A DNA stretch of 64,000 nucleotides from Rhyacophila brunnea (GCA_022495005.1 JAGYXB010001996.1:992001-1056000); one strand, 5' to 3'. Positions 49,996-61,112 are shown, numbered from the stretch's first letter. Notes: a model not told the origin generated them from the sequence alone. Numbers and translations are program-made.

Positions 49996-51010
49996 AACTG
50001 TCAATACAAACCTCCACTCTGTGGAGGCCCACATGATCCTATTAGGATCGGACATGGACGAAAGAAAAATAAAAGAAGAATTATTTTTTTTTTCCACGCA
50101 ACGGAGCGATAATCTCAGGGATTTCGGGAATCCAAAACACGCAAACGATTCGTCAGAAACTTTAAAAGGAGGCTTCCAAACCAGTCACAAAATTCTTAAA
50201 TTATACCAAAATCTATAAAAAGATACGTATTTCTCGCAAATTGATATTTTTTTTTTTAATAATAACAATTTAGATTTCACAGATTAAACGCTTAACTATC
50301 ATTACAAAATGTTAAAATCAGTAACTTAAGATGAAAGTAGGCAGATCATGCGTTGCTAACACAGTAAATTAAAGCAGAAATTGTAAATAAAAATTGTAAA
50401 TGGAATTGATGATAATTTTATCGTGGGGAGCCTCAAATTTAGTGGGTGCGTCGGGTAACTACGTCACTAAATGCGCCACTGTTGCTCATCAGTATTTTCT
50501 GCGCCTTCCCTGAACAATTAAGCGAACCCTCGAGAGATTGCGAGCCCCCGTTTGAGTAATATAGAAGCAAACGATAACGATCGAACAATAACGTTTCAGT
50601 TCGGGTGCATAAGAGTTGAGAGAAATTTATGAAAATGTGAAAATTTATAATGATGTCCATTTCGGAACGAGGTGTTAACATGCAACATCGTAAATATAAC
50701 AATAGCATTGCTGGTAAAGATCAGCACCCACACCATCGTAAGTTGCCGCGCAAACGTTTCAGATGGCAGCAGATTGCGGCCGACAATATCACATGGCGGT
50801 AACTTGCGGTCGATTTTGGCTGAGCGTCCGCATCAAACTGCTGTGCACCGTATATTATATTGACATCTACGTCAGAAACAAAGATACAAGGACAGTCCAA
50901 GGTTATACGGAATCATCACCACACATACTTTATCACACCAGCCACTGGGCCCACTGGAGGCCGCGAAGCTTCTAAAGGCCAGAGTAAATTCGCCAAAACA
51001 CCCAAGAGAC
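49996..51010. other. Intronic, nothing recognised
   Basis: Short open frames only. No family match. Confidence 0.4.
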
Positions 51011-51904
51011 CAGTGACGTCCCTAAAGAAAATACCGCCCCATTTTTCATATAGTATTTTTAATCATCCTTTCATGACTCAAATATCTAAGAAATATTGTT
51101 GTATGCCGTATGGATACATTACTAACAAAATAATATATCTATACTACTAAAACATTCAAAATTAAAATTATAAATATTTTTTGCCCAAATGTGGTGATTT
51201 TTTTGACGTTGGTAATACAGTGGCTTCTTACTTATCATTTTTGCGATACATGCTCTGTCTTGAAGAATTAAACTGGTGCGTTGCCCATCATGTGACCATT
51301 AGATATAATTAGCATGTTATTTAAATGTGATAATTAAATATTAATTAAAAGGTCCGCAGCGAATGGGCGATTCGTGTCGATTTTCTTCTTCACAAGAACA
51401 AGAACTTGGCAACGTTTGTAATGATACTTTTAGCTTGAGATCGCAAACGTTTAGGAATTGTTAAATCGATAATCGATATAATGACGGCACGACTCTTCGA
51501 TACAGACTAAAATTGTGGACCAGGAGCGGTAGGTGGGACGCTCTGTAAGAGGGGTGGGGTACATCTTTAGTTTTGACGGCCGACGTAACTTCCGTGCGCG
51601 CTGGTTAATAATTCAGACTGTAATTACGAGTATATTATTCGCAAATATTCACGTGTCATTTATGGTCACCAAGGACGTCGAAAGGCAACGAAAGTAAACT
51701 AGACATCGCGAACCCGACAAAAAAATTACAGTCCTGTTTAACCTTTTATATTAATTAATACATTTTGTTTCCAACTAGTCAGCAGACTTTTTTAATGGGA
51801 AGATATTTTCGTTATTACTAAGTTTAGGTAGCTATTTCTATATATACAAAATGAGTATCCTTGATTTACCGCCCATCGAGTAACTGCCGTCCCCAACCTC
51901 ACTG
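51011..51904. mobile_element. hAT-like family B, long copy
   Basis: Starts CAGTGACGTCCCTAAAG and ends near CCTCACTG. The block GTCACCAAGGACGTCGAAAG to TTTTGTTTCCAACTAG is shared with 3025-3407. It has about 500 bp more interior. Flanks do not match. Confidence 0.6.
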
Positions 51905-52074
51905 CTGAAGACTAACACTTGATATATGTCGCAAATATGAACCAAGTGCCCTAACTACCGTTAATACCTAAAGTAGGAGTAACTTGTGGCGAGGTATGCG
52001 ACTACAGTATTACGCCAAGCGCTTTTTGCATGCTGGCGGTGTTGCAACGGTTTTAATTCCAAAAACGACCGCGG

Positions 52075-52690
52075 TGAGATGTGGGTTTCGGGAATTTCCC
52101 GACGGGAATTCTCGAGAAATTTTCGAGATTTTCTATCCCGAATCTGGAGAATTGAAATTTTTAACATTTCGGGAAATCCGGGATCTCGACAATCTTTTCT
52201 CGGGATTCGGGATTTCTTTATTATCAAATAGTAATTGATAAAAACGATTGTATATGTGAAAAAAGGGACAGAAAACACAAAACGTTCAAAGACTGATCGG
52301 GGCATTTACACAATCAACACAATTAAGCCAACGTCGACTCAAAATGAGCGCAATTTTTCAACATCAGGGAATTTTTTGTCTCAAAAGCGTACGCGATTGA
52401 CAGTCTGTGTTTTTTGAAATTCTATTTTAATAAGTAATGTTTTGAATTACTTTTGTTTTCCTACTTCTATTTTGTTTGTCTTCTTACATAAATAAGAAAA
52501 AATCATATTTTTTTGGAATTCGTCTGTTTTTACACTGATTTTAGGATTTTCAGTTTGTTTTTTTAAATCTTCCGATATCTCGGGAATTCTCGAGAATTCT
52601 TTTATGGAAATCTCGAGAATTCAAAATTTCATCATTTCAGGAAATCCCGAATCTCGAGATTGATATTTTCTCGGGAAATACCCAACTCTA
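52075..52690. mobile_element. hAT-like element with CTCGAGAATTC subterminal repeats
   Basis: Repeated, inverted TTCTCGAGAA and CCCGAATC words cluster near both ends. The right end is TCGGGAAATACCCAACTCTA. No matching duplication was found, so the left limit is uncertain. Confidence 0.5.
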
Positions 52691-53267
52691 CATGTGGGTA
52701 TGTCTCGATATAGAAGCCGTAGTCTATTTGCTGTGGTGTACGGTGAACAGGGAACACAAAAATAATGGGAATTCGATCGCCTTCTAGGCTATTCTCAACT
52801 ATGAAGAAATAAACTTTAACACAGTGCCAAATTTGGTGATGTAGACGCCCTACGATAAAATAATGAACTATCAAATTTTAATTTGGCAAATAAATACGTG
52901 CATTCAAATGATTTTTTTTTTTTTAGTATAATAGTCCCACACACATGGTTTGATTGCATTTAATTATATTCAATTGCAGCAGTATTTGCAATTGGCGAAT
53001 AGCTTTGATGACTTGATATTCTTTGCATAATATTTTAAACTCAATTTTTGATAAATACCTACGCATCTTTTTAAGATTTTGTTGTAATTTAAAACGGTAT
53101 TACTAGTTTTAACTATTTGGAGGGCACCCTTTTAATTTTCCTGACGAATCGATAGCGTCATCTCCGTCAAAGAAAATCGCCACTGCTTAAAATTGTATTA
53201 AAGATAATGTTTTTTTCAATAATAACATCTGTATCATAAATATGTGTTATCAATAATTAGTCATTAA
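52691..53267. other. Intronic, nothing recognised
   Basis: AT-rich. No gene or element. Confidence 0.4.
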
Positions 53268-53385
53268 AGTTTGTCACGTAACGTAATATTTGAAGACACT
53301 GCGCTCTTTCTGTTTCTTGTGTTTTATGGTCTGACTGAACTAAATTAATAAACCGAATCCTGCTTCAAAGCCGGTGTATGGCGAC
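53268..53385 (-). repeat. Interspersed repeat L, copy 3
   Basis: GTTTGTCACGTAACGTAATA and CAAAGCCGG, inverted relative to copies 1 and 2. Confidence 0.45.
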
Positions 53386-53399
53386 TGACTTTCAAATTA

Positions 53400-53640
53400 A
53401 GGCTATACCTCAGTTGAGGCATGGTCTAAAAAGATCGTGGCTAGGCGATGTGCGGATTGCGGGTCGCGGGTGCAAATGACGCATGCCGAACGAAATATAA
53501 TTTGTCATATAGATCCAACATGCGTCCATTTAATGTTCTGTTTATTGTTCTATTAGTAACAATAATAATATATTCATTGACATGTTTTCTTTTTCAAGTA
53601 AATGGGTAACGTTTTTAGTCATCTTTACACGATTTAAGAA
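53400..53640 (+). repeat. Direct repeat G, copy 1
   Basis: GGCTATACCTCAGTTGAGGC, ATTGCGGGTCGCGGGTG and TTCATTGACATGTTTTCTTT are repeated at 54484 in the same order. Unknown class. Confidence 0.6.
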
Positions 53641-54483
53641 TTGTTACCCCCGTCGCCATCACGAAACAAATTGACGTGTTCCCAGCTCGACGTTCTCTCT
53701 CTGAATGCCAGCAAGTCCAAAATTTCGTCACGCCTATAGTTGAAAATTATTTGCCGTTTCACTGATGTATCGTCTTAATGTCTTATTAGGTAATATGTTC
53801 TGTGACGCTGATCCTAATGCAATTACCTCACAGGGGCGGAGAAAGGCATGCCACTAGGACAGCAGCGGCAAACCTATGGCACGCAAAAGAATTGTATACA
53901 AGTGGGATCGTCCTGAAAAACAAGTATCTGTCTCGGATCCCAGTTAGTTGAACCTCAACCGGGAAATAAAATATTCTGGAATTGTAACCAGGCACCTACT
54001 GCTACTGAGCAGGCAGCTCAGAACGATACCCAGTGTGTACAATATGTAGCAAACGGGTGCGCACACAAATAGGGTGGGAGTTCCGGTAATCAATGCAATG
54101 TTTTTGTATGTTGATAGTTTTCATTATCGACTATTTCGATGGTTCTACAATATGAGTTCACGTGACGTAGGTAGCGTTACCGGTTAAGTCAGTTTATGGC
54201 AGACCTCAGCACTGTCAACACGCATACCAGTCATACAAAGTTGCCCTTCGTTGTGACTCATATGTTGATAAATTAACATTTTATATAAATGATCAACTCA
54301 AATAAAAAGATATCAAGTATCTATGTGTTTCACTGGTGACCTATCAAACCAATCCCACATGTGATAACAATCTGTTTCTGGCCTTACTCTCACTGTGGTA
54401 CCCGTAGGAGTAACATAAAATTATACAAGCATCTACTTTATTAACATTTCTCTTACTGTGCCAACAAACTCCGTTCCATCATT

Positions 54484-54722
54484 AAGGCTATACCTCAGCT
54501 GAGGCATGGTCTAAAAAGATCGTGACTAAGTGACGCGCGGATTGCGGGTCGCGGGTGAAAATGACGCAAGCCGAACGAAATATAATTTGTCATAAAAGTT
54601 CAACATGCATCCTTTTTATGTTATGTTTATTATTATATTCATAATAATAATAGTATATTCATTGACATGTTTTCTTTTTCAAGTACATGCGGAACGTTTT
54701 TTAGTCATCTTTACAATTTTGT
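54484..54722 (+). repeat. Direct repeat G, copy 2
   Basis: Same text as 53400-53640, with an extra shared block AAATTATTTGCCGTTTCACT just after (54736; also at 53742). Confidence 0.6.
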
Positions 54723-54834
54723 TCCACAGTGTTGAAAATTATTTGCCGTTTCACTTATGTACGCTCTCAACACATTGCGTTACCTTTTCTACAATATGAC
54801 AGTATTTTAAAATGGAATACCACTTACAGTAATA

Positions 54835-56098
54835 CAGGGTGCTTTAATTAAAACTGAAAGGTTTGTAAACTTTTTTGCAGGTTATAAAACATTTTTTAGG
54901 GATTTATAATGGTCGAAACAACGAAAAACAACTTGCAATGAAGACTCTCAACATTACAACATGATTAAGAAGTTGTCCAATAAAATTACACGTTCAAACG
55001 CACTGAGAATCTTGGAGCATTGCATTAATGTCAATTGAGTGGTTCTCCGACAATTGCACCCTCGACAAAAAAACCCGCAGACTAAACCCCTTATTTTAAA
55101 AAAAAATTCGGACCACTACCAACCGAGGTTATGGTCTGGGTTGGTAATGGTACCAAATAACAATACAATGCCATGTACAAAATAAACTCTTTAAATTAAA
55201 AAAATACAAATTTTATAAATATACTAATAATATGCACATTTTAGAAATAGAGATGAAGAAAAATTAATTACTTACTTCTAAAATATTTAAATTTTTAACA
55301 GAAAGGGTAGTTTAACATTTTATTTAAATTTATACTAAAATCTAATATAAATACAGTCAAAAATTAATTTAAATTAAAATATTGAAATCTATAGAAAATT
55401 TATTTTGTCAAATAAATATCTGCAAGTAACTACCAATTATTATTTATATTTTATATAGGAGTTAATCTACAGGGGGGGTTCGTTAGTGTTAACATTCAGG
55501 GGCAGGGTTTACAACGGAGCTTAATATTAGGGGGGTTTTTTTTCAGGGGATATTTGTCCTGTTACCCAATTGCACACCCCCAGAAGCACTGTTTGATGTG
55601 GTGTCATGAATGATGAGATATCAGTCTATATTTTTTCGAAAATGATGAGGGGCATCCAGGAACCTTCTTTGATAGGACTACGATTGATAACTTTTTGCGC
55701 AGCCGGGAATAATCCTAATGAAACTTCTTTAGTCAACTTTTTGGTGAATGACTATGATGAAAATTCTAATTTCACTTGATCTCCTCACGAGATTGAACAG
55801 CTCTTGATTTCTTTTTGTGGGACTACAAAGAGGCTGATGTATGTAAACAAACCTCAAACGATTCAGCAACTCAAAAAGAACATCGATGCTGAAATAAGAA
55901 ATTTCGAGCTGACAGCATTCGAATATGCTCTGAAAAAAGCCAATATTTGTCAACCAGAGTATTGAGATTTGTAATATTTTACGCATAGCTTTAAAAAAAT
56001 TCATGAATTGTATTTTCTAAAAAATAACAAATTTATAGGTACTTAATTGTTAAGATATTTGTGTTTTACATCCTTCAGTCGTAAGTTGGACCACCCTG
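54835..56098 (+). mobile_element. Dead Tc1/mariner-type transposon
   Basis: Bounded by TA on both sides, with ends CAGGGTGCTTTAATTAAAAC and the mirror of CAGGGTGGTCCAACTTACGA. At 55780-55965 the plus strand encodes SRD-stop-TALDFFLWDY, then after a frameshift MYVNKPQTIQQLKKNIDAEI. These are the SPDL..DFFLWG and VNKPQTIQQLK motifs of insect mariner-like transposases. The third catalytic Asp is present but followed by a stop. The rest of the transposase is not recognisable. Confidence 0.8.
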
Positions 56099-56197
56099 TA
56101 TACGTGACACAAACATTTCTTCATGTTTATCTGTCAATGATATACCTAAAATATTAAGTAGTTGAAGTGCATTTTGATTGAAATACAAATTATTTCA

Positions 56198-56471
56198 CCT
56201 TTTCTATGCATCACGATATTACTATGGCAGTATCTGACAGGCCGCAGATTTTTAATGACACACATTGAATGAATGAGCAAAGCTCTTACTACAATCGCTG
56301 TAATACCGATAATGTGTGGCTTAGTATTTCATGATTCAATTTTTTTTAGATTATGCAAATCAATCGACAATGGCTAGTAATTTGACTTTAAAGTCTGGCA
56401 AAATTTGTATGTGCGGCCTGTTGATCATGGCCTCATAGAGCAAGAATACTCGCTGAAGGCATAGAACCGCT
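56198..56471 (+). repeat. Interspersed repeat F, copy 2
   Basis: Matches 40121-40432 along most of its length. Confidence 0.55.
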
Positions 56472-56663
56472 TTAGAATTTGAGTAACATAACTCAACATC
56501 ACAGACAAGGAAATTTAAGCAAGACTTTACTGTATATCAGTATATCCGAGATGTTGAATTTTAATTTCTGCCTGATATGTACTAAACTTTGGCTGGACTG
56601 TTTCTGCTATGCATACATAATTTTTTTTAAATACATAAGTATAACACGGTTAAATCAAAATTA

Positions 56664-57213
56664 CAGTCGAACTTGGTTATTACAAAGAAGATGGGACCGA
56701 CTGAATTTGCTCGTTGTAAGCAGTACTCCTCAAATGGAGATGGGCTGGACACATAGCTCGAAGAAGAGACAATCGTTGGAGAAATTTAGTCATCCAGTGG
56801 TATCCAAGAGGTACAAAACGTCCGCAAGGTAGACCTAGAGGCCGCTGGATCGATGAAATGATAAAGTTCTGCGGAAGTACGTGGCAGCACAACGCACAGG
56901 AACATATTTCAACCATGTGCGTGGATACTTTTTCATTATTGTCGGCGAAAACAACAATTAGACACTTATCTAGTGTCATAAACGTAATCCATCCACGGCG
57001 GCATCCTGTCCGATCGGATTTTATTGCTTAGGGTCGAAATGTTTTTAAACGATCGACACATTAACAGTATTTTAGCTCGGTATATCCGATAAGTTGCTCG
57101 TTATAACAGTGAATAAATGTATGGACAAAATCATAAACCAAATGTCAACGAATGTTTCTTCATTACATCCGAGATCTCGCTATGTCCGAGATCGTAATAA
57201 CCGAGTTCGACTG
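56664..57213. mobile_element. pogo/Tigger-like element containing LINE coding sequence
   Basis: Ends CAGTCGAACTTGGTTATTAC and the mirror of CAGTCGAACTCGGTTATTAC, with TA on both sides. At 56737-56880 the plus strand encodes KWRWAGHIARRRDNRW and RPQGRPRGRWIDEM, a LINE reverse-transcriptase C-terminus. No pogo transposase. It ends 63 bp from the exon g splice donor. Confidence 0.75.
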
Positions 57214-57278
57214 TATATAATATATGTCATTTTTATTCAAGAACACAATCAACAAATGAAATATAGGATGGCACTCAC

Positions 57279-57415
57279 CTAATGTCTTCAGGGGATTTTC
57301 TTTTCTTGGCAATTGGGTCTAATGGCGATGTGACAATGCTACTTTCATCAGTCACTGGGCTGCGCTTATCAGCTACCCAATGCAACTGATTGTATCGTTC
57401 TGTGGCTGATATATT
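57279..57415 (-). CDS. PARN: PARN exon g: basic linker with NLS-like motif
   Basis: 137 nt, 45 codons plus two bases. The acceptor follows a long T tract ending TTTTATAG and the donor is ATTAG|GTGAGT. The peptide contains RYNQLHWVADKRSPVTDESS and ends DPIAKKRKSPEDI. KKRK is a candidate nuclear localisation signal and SP sites are nearby. It joins exon f in phase 0 and leaves two bases (AG) for exon h. A pogo-like element ends only 63 bp past the donor. Confidence 0.85.
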
Positions 57416-57572
57416 CTATAAAAAAAAATTAACAACACATAATTCATTTTAAAAAAAAAAAAATGTATACAATTGGAACGTGGATTTCATAATTTACTTT
57501 TTGTAGTTTTTTACAGTTTTAAAATGTGTTTTACATAATAATGGTACCTATGTCGTTTAAGTTCATTCTTAC

Positions 57573-57745
57573 ATTTTCTGCTGGCTCATTCTTTCTGGAC
57601 ATCATGGCTTTGTATTTTCTGTAGGGGGTAAGCTTGTAATTATGATTGTCTACCATCAGAGCACGCTGAACAAGCGAGGTCTGCTCCCGCCTCCTCAATC
57701 CGACGTATGCAGAAGTTTCGTTAATGTACGCCACATTGACGCCAC
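57573..57745 (-). CDS. PARN: PARN exon f: RRM core, cap-binding strand
   Basis: 173 nt: two bases and 57 codons. The acceptor is TTAATTGTTTAG and the donor GAAAAT|GTAAGA. The peptide starts GVNVAYINETSAYVGL and corresponds to the family segment with SWIDDTSAFVSL. The tryptophan that stacks on the m7G cap in human PARN (Trp475, from memory) aligns with Tyr here. The downstream part (YKLTPYRKYKAMMSRKNEPAEN is too variable to align) is basic. A reading frame extends past both splice sites but is intronic there. Confidence 0.9.
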
Positions 57746-58157
57746 CTAAACAATTAACAATATACACATTAATTACTTAAACCTGTCCAGTAGTCACGAA
57801 ATGATCTGTAATACCTCGTCAAGACAAATGTATATCGTAATATGGTGGGTAAAAATATTTTTAGTCTACTAAATCCAAACTAATCATAATTTTATTTCTT
57901 ATCGCTATTGATCTGTGCTGCTACCTGATCTGTGCCGGGAGGTTTTGTATGGCAGCAGGTGAGAGGCAGCGAATTTTTTAGCAAAAATAAAACCTTATGA
58001 ATATTTTTTTTTTTTTGAAATAGATTGAGAGTTTATGATAAACACACCAATCATATGCAAAATGTTTCATTTGGATCAGTATTCTTCTGAAAAAACACAA
58101 GTTTAATTATTAAAAATTGTCAGGGTTGCCACAAAACTTGTAGAAAGAGTTTTCAAG

Positions 58158-58562
58158 TCAATGGTGTTCAACCGTGTGGTAAGTTTCGAAACATGGTACC
58201 AAGCAGAGGGCCACTTTGCATTGTTTACACCGATACTTTGATTCTCTTCTTAATTTATAAGACTATCATCCACAAACAATTTAAAAAAAAATTAAATTCA
58301 CGATTGCCGAAACTTTCAAAACCTGATCCTGATTTTGAGCTATTGAACGATTTTATTTTTGGCACAAAACCTCCAGTTTCCCATTTGAAAACTGGCATCG
58401 ATTCATCAACAGTAGGAGAATGAGATGTATCTTGTTCTTCGTCATCATTTAATTCAAAATCACTCTCGTCAGATTCAAGAGTAATGCCAACCCAGTCGAA
58501 ATAGAAAAAGAAAGATCTTCAGCCGATTGATGAAGTTGCGAAGTACTCCATTCTCGTTCCAT
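58158..58562 (-). pseudogene. Internally deleted piggyBac transposase
   Basis: On the minus strand an N-terminal part (MEREWSTSQLHQSAEDLSF, then after a frameshift ESDESDFELNDDEEQ and NFFFKLFVDDSLIN) runs directly into KYRCKQCKVALCLVPCFETY followed by HT. The first is the acidic N-terminus and start of the piggyBac core; the second is its C-terminal Cys-rich finger. The DDD catalytic core (several hundred residues) is missing. It sits in the PARN intron between exons e and f. TTAA ends were not identified. Confidence 0.75.
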
Positions 58563-59527
58563 ATTGAAGCAGTGGAAAAAATCAAAACGGAAAGTCACAA
58601 ACATAGTTCAAACACCGTAGAAACTATGAATTGATAATATAAATTTATTAACAAAAAATACTATACAATTAATCCTGTCACTTGACAGAAGAAACACAAT
58701 TGAAACAAACTCTCACAGATCAAGAAACGCAATCGCAATCGAGAACGTACTGACAAATTCCCGAAATAATTTAGCAAATATTATAAACGAAACACAAAAA
58801 AGAAATGAACTACACACTCCAATTCCAGGCACGAAATAAATAACATGACACACTTAAAACAAAAAAATATTCTAACTGTACAAAGGGAATTCCCAAAAAT
58901 ATTCGCGTACAAGTGATATTTCATTTGAACAGAGGGAAATCCCAAATAATATTTTGCTTTGAAGTGGTTACCCTGCCTAGCGGCATATATCGGATAAACA
59001 GCGAAGCTCTTTTTAAAACAGTCATATCAACTTAAATTAAAATGAATTTAAATGAATATAGAATATTCCTCACTACATGCTCGAGATTTTAATTATTTAT
59101 TTATTTATTATTTTATTTATTTATTCAGATTAAATGTCACAATATGTAATTAATTTCTCAGCTACACATTTAATATCTAAATGAATCAAAACACGAAATA
59201 GTTTCATAGATAGATGAAAAAGACTATGACATAATATGTATAAAAAAAAATCTGAAATAGACAGCTTTTAAAAAAACTCTCAACATTTGATAACTAAATT
59301 TAGTAGACTATGATAAAATATAAGAAGCCGTAGCTTGAAACATTTTACTTTTAATTTGATAACATCTACACAATTACTGCTGGACGTTAGTTCTGTCAGT
59401 GTGGTTTCTGAGGTTATTGTTTTTATTATATTAAATATCAATCTTTTAAAAGAATTATTTATTTTGTTTATTCAATAATAGACGTTTTTTATACAATATG
59501 TGTACAAATTAATAAAAGATCAATTAC
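58563..59527. other. Remainder of PARN intron e-f
   Basis: AT-rich; probably part of the piggyBac remnant on its proximal side. It contains the TTTA microsatellite. Confidence 0.4.
59091..59126. repeat. (TTTA)n microsatellite
   Basis: Imperfect TTTA/TTATT units. Confidence 0.8.
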
Positions 59528-59614
59528 CATACTGATAGAATAAATTGATAATGTCAGGCTTCTTCCATTCCTTCAGGAATTCCATGTGGAAAACGTGATC
59601 TCGAGGCGGATTTG
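59528..59614 (-). CDS. PARN: PARN exon e: start of RRM
   Basis: 87 nt: two bases, 28 codons, one base. The acceptor is TTTTTGTTTTAG and the donor TATG|GTAATT. The peptide is NPPRDHVFHMEFLKEWKK followed by PDIINLFYQYG. It fits the family pattern RDHVLHVTFPKEWKT..LYQLF..FG, the first strand and helix of the PARN RRM. The intron before it (60684-59615) contains the second fold-back element copy; the intron after it contains a dead piggyBac. Confidence 0.92.
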
Positions 59615-59784
59615 CTAAAACAAAAATAAATATCATTGTCAACTGTCAATACTTCGTAATAAACGATGGTCAGCTGGAAACAGTTGCTGTCGAATGAATT
59701 TTTAAAAGTTCTGTTCAAGTCCAATTAAAAAGCAATAGTGGTTTTAATAAAATTCGGAATTTTCCAAAAGAAACCAATTTTCAG

Positions 59785-60397
59785 TACCTGTCAAATAGTA
59801 CGAAATAATACCATAAAATGACAACATCGCGTCTCGCTCACTCTTAAAGAATGAATTGGAGAGACGGTCAGGTCTTTTACGTGTAAACAGATATTGTCAT
59901 GATCAAGGCCTGAACAAAAATGAACCATAAGTGCGAGTGAGTAAGCATTCGGCACGCTTGTATCTCCGTTCTATGCGTTAGAGTAAGATAGAATTACTTC
60001 GGCTGATTTAAAAAAATAAGAAAACGTCGCCGGACAAAATTGATTTGGCTGATTACATGCATTTAAAAACAGCGAGCACATGTTGCTGAAATGTATTGTT
60101 TTTGTGTTAAATATAAAGTTAATGGTAATTATTTTTAGTTATTTTAATAAAACATATGGTTAACTATGTTGTGTTTAAATTTGGTGGTTGTGCTGAGAAG
60201 TAACATGATGGTATAACGTTTCATAGTTAAGTTGATAATAATAAAATCGTTGTTCTACTGTGCATTATACATTATACACTAGAAACGCGGCTTCATTTTG
60301 CTTAAAAATATGCCCTCTCTATATATTACTCTCAGGTCATGATAGTTTAAAATACGCACTATTGCCTGCCAGTAAATCCATGCACGTGTACAGGCGC
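59785..60397. mobile_element. Fold-back element D3, right arm, interrupted
   Basis: Matches the D1 right arm: CATAAAATGACAACATCGCG, then a 432-bp insertion, then GTAAATCCATGCACGTGTAC, ending at a TA (60398-60399). It lies in the intron after exon d and is inverted relative to D4. Confidence 0.7.
59904..60335. mobile_element. Insertion within D3 with perfect 8-bp duplication
   Basis: GTCATGAT occurs at 59896-59903 and 60336-60343, exactly where the D arm (GTCATGGTAGTTTAAAAT in D1) is interrupted. The insert starts CAAGGCCTGAAC and ends ACTCTCAG. Clear inverted ends are lacking, so the class is unsure (8 bp fits hAT). Confidence 0.65.
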
Positions 60398-60684
60398 TAT
60401 CCTGAGATATCCAAGAAGACTTCCGGTTCTGATTCATTTGTGCAGCTCTGCTTAATGTATACAATTTAATAACTATCAAGATAGGCAATAGATTTCTAGG
60501 TGAACACCCGGTGAAAACCAAAAAATTTGTCACGTTAACAGATAACCGTGAAAATGTCAAACATTATATAATATCGAGATAGATTTCTTCCGTTAAAATA
60601 TCTTTATCAACTGATACCAAATATTACACTTTCACAACTTCTTCTAAATAAAATTATTGATATAACAATTAAAAGATTACTTAC

Positions 60685-60939
60685 CATCGTTTCCTTTCAA
60701 ATTAATGTATGGTGAATCTTGAAATGAAGTCTTGAATAGATAAATCTTATTCAAGAAAGGTTTCAGGAGTTGAGTGTCGGAGGCAAAGTCTATTTCTTCG
60801 ACAGGGATGTTCTGAGATCTTGCCAAATACTCACACATTGACAGGAAACATTGTCCGGTCACGAATGCGTCATAGCCCGCCTCATGATATTTAGAATCAT
60901 TTTTTTCATAACCAACAAGATTATTGTCAGTCTCGGATT
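60685..60939 (-). CDS. PARN: PARN exon d: Exo III catalytic motif
   Basis: 255 nt, the largest exon in the window. The acceptor is TTGTTCTAG and the donor GATG|GTAAGT. It carries YHEAGYDAFVTGQCFLSM, where the His and the Asp of HEAGYD are the general base and last metal ligand of DEDDh nucleases (His377 and Asp382 in human PARN). FLNKIYLFKTSFQDSPYINL follows, leading to the RRM. Because 255 is a multiple of three and the flanking phases agree, skipping the exon keeps the frame, but skipping would remove the catalytic His and Asp. An open reading frame continues into the upstream intron to 61096, but that part is not PARN-like. Confidence 0.94.
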
Positions 60940-61112
60940 CTAGAACAAAGAACAACATTGAAACGAATAGCCTCACTAAACCACACCTGCTTCGCACCAC
61001 ACCAATTTTACCAATTTCACTAATTTTATTAATATGAGAGAAAACATCTTCAATGCAGACAGGAGGGAAATGATGAAATATATCGATTCCATGCACAATG
61101 TCTACAATAATA

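Larger units (their letters stand above)
7665..57278 (-). other. Giant PARN intron (about 49.6 kb)
   Basis: Bounded by donor AG|GTGAGT at 57278 and acceptor TTGTTTCAG at 7665, inferred from phase-matched exons on each side. No second host gene was recognised inside it. The content is transposable elements, simple repeats and unassigned AT-rich DNA, listed separately. Confidence 0.7.

Noticed and set aside
55729..56004. 91-codon minus-strand frame
   Set aside because: It is antisense to the recognisable mariner transposase remnant.
58107..58976. CAGGG and CCCTG near TTA as piggyBac termini
   Set aside because: Their orientation is opposite to what outward-facing piggyBac ends require.
60940..61096. 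Upstream extension of the PARN exon d frame
   Set aside because: A strong acceptor (TTGTTCTAG) lies at 60940 and the extension is not PARN-like and runs towards D4.
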